The position numbers and the translations under genes were made by a program. From Bradyrhizobium sediminis (GTDB lineage: Bacteria; Pseudomonadota; Alphaproteobacteria; Rhizobiales; Xanthobacteraceae): a stretch of 64,000 nt of DNA. The stretch covers positions 2,676,501-2,740,500 of the forward strand of contig NZ_CP076134.1 in the NCBI RefSeq assembly GCF_018736085.1, given 5' to 3'. Numbering within the stretch: the first letter of the stretch is position 1; each line of letters opens with the position of its first letter. Of this stretch, positions 58,557 to 64,000 are shown piece by piece. The notes under the pieces were generated by a model that saw only the letters and a program-made list of their open reading frames with translations, was not told where the DNA came from and did not search any database.

Positions 58557-58988
58557 CTAGCAATAGCTGTAGCCGTAGAGGCCGTAGCCGCAGCCGTAAC
58601 CGTAGGGCTGGAGATTCGATTCGCGGCTCTCCGGGCCGGCGTACCAGGGGCTCTGATAATTGTAGTAGAAGGGCAGCCCCCAATCGCCTGACCACGCCGG
58701 GTAACCCGGCCACCATGCGACCCCGACCGCAGGCGGGACGTACGGCACGTATGCATCCGACGGCGTGAACGGCACCTCGGGCCCGTCGGCGACATAGACC
58801 GGGCGCAAGTAGGGCGCCGGCGTGGCGCGCGTGATCGTCGTCCTGAATTTATAGTTCGCGCGGGGAAGGCCCGCGGGCAATTGGCTGGCGGCGCGACGCG
58901 CGGCCGATTTGCCGGCGGGTCCGACAGCCTCCGCAGCGGAGGTGAGCGCGAAAGTCGCGACCACGATCGGCATCGTCCAGCGCAGCAT
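58557..58988 (-). CDS. secreted Tyr/Gly/Trp-rich protein of unknown function (143 aa)
   Basis: The gene starts at ATG 58988 after CCGGAGC. The signal peptide is LRWTMPIVVATFALTSAAEA. The mature part has an Arg/Ala-rich segment, then Pro/Tyr/Trp-rich YVPYVPPAVGVAWWPGYPAW and finally YGYGCGYGLYGYSYC. No enzyme domain. The aromatic low-complexity tail suggests a structural or envelope-associated protein. I recognise no family. Confidence 0.7.
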   Translation of the reverse strand: MLRWTMPIVVATFALTSAAEAVGPAGKSAARRAASQLPAGLPRANYKFRTTITRATPAPYLRPVYVADGPEVPFTPSDAYVPYVPPAVGVAWWPGYPAWSGDWGLPFYYNYQSPWYAGPESRESNLQPYGYGCGYGLYGYSYC

Positions 58989-59099
58989 CGTCAGCTCCGG
59001 TTTCAGAGGCAGCATGCCACTTTATCGGGAAACCGGGGATCGAATTGCGGAACGAGGGTTAACGCGGGACCGGCAAAATGCCGGATTTTCGCTACGCCT

Positions 59100-59315
59100 C
59101 TAGGGGCGCATGAACATGAAGTCCGTCCCGGGATCGCAATTCTCGGCGACGAAGCGAAGCTCCGACTGGACGTCGGAGACGTTCCTGGTTTCGAGGTATT
59201 TGGAGATGACGAGGCCGAGCAGCGAGCGGCAGACGCTATCGTGACCGAGCCCGGCCGCTTCCGCCTCTTCAACAGCCGCCAGGAAATGACGCTTCGCGAT
59301 CTCGGTTGCGGACAT
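59100..59315 (-). CDS. small helical protein of unknown function (71 aa)
   Basis: The product is MSATEIAKRHFLAAVEEAEA and onward, ending NCDPGTDFMFMRP. It is predicted soluble and mostly helical, without a signal peptide. Codon use is native. No family recognised. It lies 94 bp after metY on the same strand and could share its transcript. Confidence 0.65.
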   Translation of the reverse strand: MSATEIAKRHFLAAVEEAEAAGLGHDSVCRSLLGLVISKYLETRNVSDVQSELRFVAENCDPGTDFMFMRP

Positions 59316-59409
59316 CTCAGCTTCCTTTTTTTTGCGTTTGTGTCATGAAGGCCCGCGCTGCCATGGATCTGTGTCAAAGCGAAGCGCACGCCCCCGAATG
59401 ACGGAAGGT

Positions 59410-60690
59410 CTACGCGCTCAGCGCCTGCTCGAGGTCGGCGATCAGGTCTTCCTTGTCCTCGATGCCGATCGACAGCCGCACCACGTCGGGGCCGGCGCCC
59501 GACTTGATCTTGGCGGCGTCGTCGAGCTGGCTGTGCGTGGTCGAGGCCGGATGGATCACCAGCGAACGGGTGTCGCCGACATTGGCGAGGTGCGAGAACA
59601 GCTTCAGGTTCGACACCAGGTTGACGCCGGCCTCGTAGCCGCCCTTGAGGCTGAAGGTGAACACCGCGCCGGCGCCCTTCGGCGCATATTTGCGCGCGAG
59701 GTTGTTGTATTGGTTGCCCGCCAGCCCCGAGTAATTCACCGCTGCCACCGCCGGATGGCCCGCGAGGAATTCGGCGACTGCTTTCGCATTCTCGCAATGC
59801 TTCTGCATGCGCAGCGGCAGCGTCTCGATGCCGGTCAGAATCATGAAAGCGTTGAACGGCGAGATCGCCGGGCCGAGGTCGCGCAGGCCAAGCACGCGGC
59901 AGGCGATCGCGAACGCGAAATTGCCGAACGTCTCCTGGATCTTGATGCCGTGATATTCCGGACGCGGCTCGCTCAACATCGGGAATTTGTTGTCCCTCGA
60001 CCAGTCGAAGGTGCCGGCGTCGACGATGATGCCGCCGAGCGAATTGCCGTGGCCGCCCAGAAATTTGGTCAGCGAATGCACGACGATGTCGGCGCCGTGG
60101 TCGATCGGGCGGATCAAATAGGGCGTCGCCAGCGTGTTGTCGACGATCAGCGGCACGCCGGCCTTGCGGGCGACCGCGGCGATCGCCTCGATGTCGGTGA
60201 TGGAGCCGGCGGGGTTGGCGATCGACTCGATGAAGATCGCCTTGGTGCGCGGGGTGACCGCGCGCTCGAAGCTGCCGATATCGTCGGGATCGGCCCACGC
60301 CACGTTCCAGCCGAAGCTCTTGAAGGCGTGGGTGAACTGGTTGATCGAGCCGCCATAGAGTTTTCGCGCGGCGATGAATTCGTCCCCGGGCATCAACAGT
60401 TGATGCAGCACGACCACCTGCGCGGCGTGCCCGGAGGCAACCGCCGTCGCCGCGGTGCCGCCTTCGAGAGCGGCGACGCGCTCTTCCAGCACCGCCGTGG
60501 TCGGATTGGTGATGCGGGTGTAGATGTTGCCGAACGCCTGCAGCCCGAACAGGGAGGCAGCGTGATCGCTGTCATTGAAAACGAACGACGTGGTCTGATA
60601 GATCGGCGTCACCCGCGCGCCGGTGGTGGGATCGGGCTGCGCGCCGGCATGCACGGCGAGGGTGGCGAAACCGGGAAGACGATCGGTCAT
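59410..60690 (-). CDS. metY: O-acetylhomoserine sulfhydrylase
   Basis: This 426-residue PLP enzyme of the Cys/Met metabolism family has YTRITNPTTAVLEERVAALE, and the PLP lysine in DIVVHSLTKFLGGHGNS. Its length and N-terminus (GFATLAVHAGAQPDPTTGAR) match the O-acetylhomoserine (MetY) type rather than the shorter cystathionine enzymes. It forms homocysteine from acetylhomoserine and sulfide. The 150-bp leader shows no SAM-II-like motif. Confidence 0.94.
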   Translation of the reverse strand: MTDRLPGFATLAVHAGAQPDPTTGARVTPIYQTTSFVFNDSDHAASLFGLQAFGNIYTRITNPTTAVLEERVAALEGGTAATAVASGHAAQVVVLHQLLMPGDEFIAARKLYGGSINQFTHAFKSFGWNVAWADPDDIGSFERAVTPRTKAIFIESIANPAGSITDIEAIAAVARKAGVPLIVDNTLATPYLIRPIDHGADIVVHSLTKFLGGHGNSLGGIIVDAGTFDWSRDNKFPMLSEPRPEYHGIKIQETFGNFAFAIACRVLGLRDLGPAISPFNAFMILTGIETLPLRMQKHCENAKAVAEFLAGHPAVAAVNYSGLAGNQYNNLARKYAPKGAGAVFTFSLKGGYEAGVNLVSNLKLFSHLANVGDTRSLVIHPASTTHSQLDDAAKIKSGAGPDVVRLSIGIEDKEDLIADLEQALSA

Positions 60691-60842
60691 TCTGTAGGTC
60701 CTGTTTCTTGGCTTATTTGAAATCGCGCGGCATGCTGATGGCCGAGGCGTTCGCCGTCAAGCCGGATCGGCGCTCTACCACATGTTCGAAACGGTCGTGC
60801 TGCGGCTCGTCGCATTCCCGGAACAATCGCTTCGCATTTGCA

Positions 60843-61427
60843 TCACGCGGGATCGGTTTTGTTTTTCGCGGCGCGATCGGATGCGGGGGTTTCGCCGCCG
60901 CCGATGCTCATGCGATTGAGCGACAGCCGCATGCCCTGCGTCGGTATCGGCGCGCGCTTCGAACTCAGGGTGCGCGAATTGACGCCCATCCAGGAAATCT
61001 CCGAGGACAGCCGGCCATATTCGATCTTCGGGCAACGGTTCATCACCACCTTGAGGCCGGCAGCTTCAGCTTTCGCCGCCGCGGCATCGTCGCGCGCGCC
61101 GAGCTGCATCCAGATCACCTTCGGCAACGGGACGAGCTTCAGCGCCTCATCCACCACGGGCATGATGTGGCTCGAATTGCGGAAGATGTCGATCATGTCG
61201 ACGGGGTGGCCGATATCCGCGAGCGAGGCGACGAAGGGTTTGCCGAGCAGGCTCTTGCCGACGTGGCCGGGATTGACCGGGATCATGTCGTAGCCGCGCT
61301 GGGCGAGATATTTGAAGGCGAAATAGCTCGGCCGCACATTGACCGGCGAGGCGCCCACCATCGCGATCGATTTCACGCTGTTGAGAATTTCGCGGATGTA
61401 GCTGTCGGGGTAGGCGTCGTGGTTCAT
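60843..61427 (-). CDS. YccU-like CoA-binding protein
   Basis: This 194-residue protein has a Rossmann CoA-binding domain: SIAMVGASPVNVRPSYFAFK, GYDMIPVNPGHVGKSLLGKP, and VVMNRCPKIEYGRL near the end of the domain. The last 50 residues are a polar tail beyond the family core. Biochemical role unsettled. It is next to metY in many Bradyrhizobium genomes. Confidence 0.9.
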   Translation of the reverse strand: MNHDAYPDSYIREILNSVKSIAMVGASPVNVRPSYFAFKYLAQRGYDMIPVNPGHVGKSLLGKPFVASLADIGHPVDMIDIFRNSSHIMPVVDEALKLVPLPKVIWMQLGARDDAAAAKAEAAGLKVVMNRCPKIEYGRLSSEISWMGVNSRTLSSKRAPIPTQGMRLSLNRMSIGGGETPASDRAAKNKTDPA

Positions 61428-61441
61428 TTGTTTCCCAGTTC

Positions 61442-61522
61442 GTCGTTCCGGGATGGTGCGTTAGCACCAGACCCGGAACCTCGAGATTCCGGGTTCGATG
61501 CTGCGCATCGCCCCGGAATGAC
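61442..61522. repeat. GTCATTCCGGGGCG-family palindromic repeat, copy 2
   Basis: GTCGTTCCGGGATGGTGCG at one end and GCATCGCCCCGGAATGAC at the other, with GGTGCGTTAGCACC and ATTCCGGGTTCGATGC inside. Same modules as 42477-42576. Confidence 0.8.
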
Positions 61523-61536
61523 AACGCTTTGCGTCG

Positions 61537-62361
61537 TCACTTGTCCTGCCATTTCGGCTCGCGCTTCTCGATGAAGGCGCCGATGCCTTCCTCGGCATCG
61601 CGGGCCATCATGTTTTCGGTCATCACCTCGGCCGCATAACGATAGGCCTCAGTGAGGCTCATTTCGGCCTGGCGGTAGAACGCTTCCTTGCCGAGCTTGA
61701 TCGTGTAGGCGGATTTCAGCGCGACCTTTTGCGCCAGCGCGATGGCGGCATCGCGCTCGGTGCCGGCGGCAACGACGCGGTTGACGAGGCCGAGCTCGCG
61801 CGCCCGCGTGGCGGAGACAGGCTCCCCGGTCAGCAGCATTTCCATCGCCTGCTTGCGTGGCACGTTGCGCGACAGCGCCACCATCGGCGTCGAGCAGAAC
61901 AGTCCGATATCGACGCCCGGCGTGGCGAAGGTGGCGGCTTCCGAGGCCACCGCGAGATCGCAGCTCGCCACCAGCTGGCAACCGGCGGCGGTGGCGATCC
62001 CCTGGACTGCGGCGACGACCGGCTTCGGCAATTGCACGACGGCCTGCATCATCGCGCTGCAGGCCGTCATGATCTGCGCGAAATAGGCGCGCCCGCGATC
62101 GGCGTCGGTGCGGCGGGCGGTGAGTTCCTTCATGTCGTGGCCGGCGGAAAAGGCCGGGCCGTTGGCCGCGATCACCACCGCGCGCACGCTTTTGTCGTCG
62201 TGAATGTGCTTCAGCGCCGCGTGCAGTTCGGCGATCAGGCCTTCCGACAGGCTGTTGCGGGCCTGGGAACGGTTGAGCGTGAGCACGGCGATGGAGCCCT
62301 GCATCTCCCGCAGCAGGATCGGCGATGGCGGCGACGGGGCACGGGCGGTTTGGGCGGACAT
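61537..62361 (-). CDS. enoyl-CoA hydratase/isomerase family protein
   Basis: This 274-residue crotonase-fold protein has the oxyanion-hole segments AFSAGHDMKELTARR and GIATAAGCQLVASCDLAVAS. The catalytic Glu positions of classic crotonases are replaced (A and Q around AAGCQL), so it is closer to the ECHDC3-like group. Likely fatty-acid or CoA-ester metabolism; the exact reaction is not clear. Confidence 0.88.
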   Translation of the reverse strand: MSAQTARAPSPPSPILLREMQGSIAVLTLNRSQARNSLSEGLIAELHAALKHIHDDKSVRAVVIAANGPAFSAGHDMKELTARRTDADRGRAYFAQIMTACSAMMQAVVQLPKPVVAAVQGIATAAGCQLVASCDLAVASEAATFATPGVDIGLFCSTPMVALSRNVPRKQAMEMLLTGEPVSATRARELGLVNRVVAAGTERDAAIALAQKVALKSAYTIKLGKEAFYRQAEMSLTEAYRYAAEVMTENMMARDAEEGIGAFIEKREPKWQDK

Positions 62362-62435
62362 CGAAAAATTTCCACTAGGGCAGATACGTCACGTTATTGT
62401 AACAAGCCTCGCGAGGCGAGGGCAGGCAAAGCGAC

Positions 62436-62864
62436 ATGGCAATTGTGAAAATGAGCGTGGCCGAACTGGAGGAGTTCCTCCGTGCCGAATTTCCGCAATC
62501 GTTCGGCAGCGGTGACACCACCATCGAAAGCGCCGACGGTACCACCTGCCTGCTGCGCCAGCGCTACAACGAGCGGATGCTGCGGCCGGGCGGGACGGTG
62601 TCGGGGCCGACGCTGATGGCGCTGGCGGATTGCGCCATGTATGTGGTGCTGCTGTCGGCGATCGGCCCGATCGGCCTTGCCGTAACCACCAATCTCAACA
62701 TCAATTTCCTGCGCAAGGGGCAGGCGGGGCAGGATGTCCTTGCCGAAGCCAGGCTTTTGAAGCTGGGCAAGCGGCTCGCGGTCGGCGAGGTCAACCTGCT
62801 GTCGGGGACCTCGCCCGATCCGATCGCCCATGTGACATCGACCTATTCCATTCCAAATACTTAG
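62436..62864 (+). CDS. PaaI-family hotdog thioesterase
   Basis: This 142-residue hotdog protein has NERMLRPGGTVSGPTLMALADCAMYVV, where the D in the helix is the usual active-site acid of PaaI thioesterases, and LAVTTNLNINFLRKG in the following strand. It hydrolyses acyl-CoA. It is divergent from the enoyl-CoA hydratase gene and precedes the ribosomal protein operon. Confidence 0.9.
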   Translation: MAIVKMSVAELEEFLRAEFPQSFGSGDTTIESADGTTCLLRQRYNERMLRPGGTVSGPTLMALADCAMYVVLLSAIGPIGLAVTTNLNINFLRKGQAGQDVLAEARLLKLGKRLAVGEVNLLSGTSPDPIAHVTSTYSIPNT

Positions 62865-63018
62865 TGTTTTTTACGGTAGTATAGCACCATATTTGTAAGT
62901 CATTGCTTTTAAAGGACTAAATATCGCCTTTCGGCATTGACGCGCGCGCGGGACCTATCTAGAAACCGCGCAGTTCGGCGCAGTCGCGTCCGATATCCCC
63001 TTTCACGGATTTCCTCAC

Positions 63019-63483
63019 ATGAAAACGTTTTCGGCAAAGCCCGCCGAGGTGACGAAGAAGTGGGTGTTGATCGACGCCAAAGGTCTGGTCGTCGGCCGGC
63101 TCGCCACTCTGGTCGCGATGCGCCTTCGCGGCAAACACCTCCCGACCTACACCCCCCACGTCGATTGCGGTGACCACGTCATCATCATCAACGCGGCGCA
63201 TGTGGTGCTGACCGGTCGCAAGCGCGACAACAAGGTCTATTACAACCACACCGGCTTCATCGGCGGCATCAAGGAACGCACCGCCAAGTCGATCCTCGAG
63301 GGCCGTTTCCCCGAGCGCGTGGTCGAGAAGGCCATCGAGCGCATGATCCCGCGCGGTCCGCTCGGCCGGGTGCAACTCGGCAATTTACGGGTTTACCCCG
63401 GACCTGAGCATCCGCATGAAGCCCAGCAACCCGAGACGCTCGATATCGCTTCGATGAACCGCAAGAACATGAGGGCCGCATAA
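63019..63483 (+). CDS. rplM: 50S ribosomal protein L13
   Basis: This 154-residue protein is of typical length, starting [20 protein letters not shown], with [19 protein letters not shown] and [13 protein letters not shown]. The AT-rich gap upstream (62865-63018) should hold the promoter; a TTGACG at 62937 is a -35 candidate without a clear partner. It is co-transcribed with rpsI (1-bp gap). Confidence 0.98.
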   Translation: MKTFSAKPAEVTKKWVLIDAKGLVVGRLATLVAMRLRGKHLPTYTPHVDCGDHVIIINAAHVVLTGRKRDNKVYYNHTGFIGGIKERTAKSILEGRFPERVVEKAIERMIPRGPLGRVQLGNLRVYPGPEHPHEAQQPETLDIASMNRKNMRAA

Positions 63484-63484
63484 G

Positions 63485-63961
63485 ATGTCCGATACCATGC
63501 AGTCTCTCGATCAGCTGTCGGCGCTGAAGCCGGCGACGCCGGAAGCGCCGAAGTACGTCAAGAAGGTCGACAAGCAGGGCCGCGCCTATGCCACCGGCAA
63601 GCGCAAGGACGCGGTTGCCCGCGTCTGGATCAAGCCCGGCGCCGGCAAGATCGTGGTCAACACCCGCGAGGTCGAAGTCTATTTCGCCCGTCCGGTGCTG
63701 CGCATGATGATCCAGCAGCCGCTGGTCGCCGCCGCGCGCGCCGGCCAGTACGACGTGATCTGCACCGTCGCCGGTGGCGGTCTGTCGGGCCAGGCCGGTG
63801 CCGTGCGTCACGGCATCTCGAAGGCGCTGACCTATTTCGAGCCGGATCTGCGCGGCGTCCTGAAGAAGGGCGGCTTCCTGACCCGCGACTCCCGCGTGGT
63901 CGAGCGCAAGAAGTACGGCCGCGCCAAGGCGCGCAGGTCGTTCCAGTTCTCGAAGCGCTAA
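63485..63961 (+). CDS. rpsI: 30S ribosomal protein S9
   Basis: This 158-residue protein has [20 protein letters not shown] at the globular start and the characteristic C-terminal [19 protein letters not shown] tail that reaches the P-site tRNA. The N-terminal 30 residues are a rhizobial extension. The gene is complete; the window ends 39 bp later. Confidence 0.98.
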   Translation: MSDTMQSLDQLSALKPATPEAPKYVKKVDKQGRAYATGKRKDAVARVWIKPGAGKIVVNTREVEVYFARPVLRMMIQQPLVAAARAGQYDVICTVAGGGLSGQAGAVRHGISKALTYFEPDLRGVLKKGGFLTRDSRVVERKKYGRAKARRSFQFSKR

Positions 63962-64000
63962 TTGCTTCCTGCAAATTTGCCGCGAATGCGGCATTAAAGA

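Noticed and set aside
60691..60842. SAM-II or SAM/SAH riboswitch in the metY leader
   Set aside because: A GC-rich hairpin-like stretch is present, but the conserved SAM-II pseudoknot sequences were not found. A six-codon frame (MPRDFK) at 60713-60733 has no clear ribosome site.
62937..62965. sigma-70 promoter for rplM-rpsI
   Set aside because: TTGACG is present, but no -10 element sits at an acceptable spacing; TATCTA is only 11 bp away.

Overview
The window is GC-rich chromosomal DNA from an alphaproteobacterium, most likely Bradyrhizobium or a close relative (Rhodopseudomonas, Afipia). The basis is the gene complement and order (glyA-nrdR-ribD-ribE-ribH-nusB-thiL-hppA; plsX-fabH-ihfA-merR; DUF6163 next to an LdtR-like regulator; thioesterase-rplM-rpsI), the protein sequences themselves, and several families of dispersed intergenic palindromes of the kind common in these genomes. 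This assignment is an inference; no 16S gene is present.

Layout. 1-2.3 kb: arsenic resistance (an ArsR-phosphatase fusion cut by the left edge, an Acr3 pump and a glutaredoxin-type ArsC). 2.4-5.6 kb: a universal stress protein, an MFS exporter and a divergent MntH manganese transporter with a palindromic operator candidate. 5.8-7.8 kb: a CMD/SDR/VOC catabolic trio. 7.9-12.9 kb: bpt, an RDD membrane protein, hemB, DUF6163, an LdtR-like regulator and two small unknown genes. 13.0-14.8 kb: a lower-GC gene for an anti-phage-type dCTP/dCMP deaminase with an overlapping 62-codon partner. 15.7-17.1 kb: an IS110-family (IS1111 group) insertion sequence with a matched 13-bp inverted repeat and a long structured 3' non-coding tail, where a guide (bridge/seek) RNA is expected. 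17.3-25.6 kb: housekeeping one-carbon, riboflavin and thiamine genes and a proton-pumping pyrophosphatase with a clear terminator. 25.7-32.0 kb: a Bug-type binding protein, bamE, a cytochrome bc1 assembly chaperone, DUF177, plsX, fabH, ihfA and a MerR regulator. 32.4-34.6 kb: tRNA-Pro(GGG) followed by a lower-GC two-gene unit, a SAMHD1/YwfO-like HD dNTP hydrolase and a YwgA/Panacea-like protein, with a perfect alphaproteobacterial LexA-box match upstream. 34.6-38.5 kb: carbamoyltransferase, DUF5989, SxtJ and SGNH genes. 38.5-43.8 kb: mixed metabolic genes. 43.8-56.0 kb: an exopolysaccharide locus (polymerase/ligase, priming transferase, GT4, Wza-type exporter, Wzz/ExoP-like protein, FemAB-like GNAT, NodB-fold protein), split by a lower-GC insert with two exporters and a recombinase relic. 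56-64 kb: DUF2842, heme A synthase, an outer-membrane beta-barrel protein, metY, a CoA-binding protein, an enoyl-CoA hydratase, a thioesterase, and rplM-rpsI at the right edge.

The most interesting material is the two separate nucleotide-depletion defence candidates (deaminase locus and HD/YwgA locus), the IS1111 element with its candidate guide RNA, and the exopolysaccharide locus, where both the ExoP-type kinase domain and the NodB-fold deacetylase have lost recognised catalytic residues.
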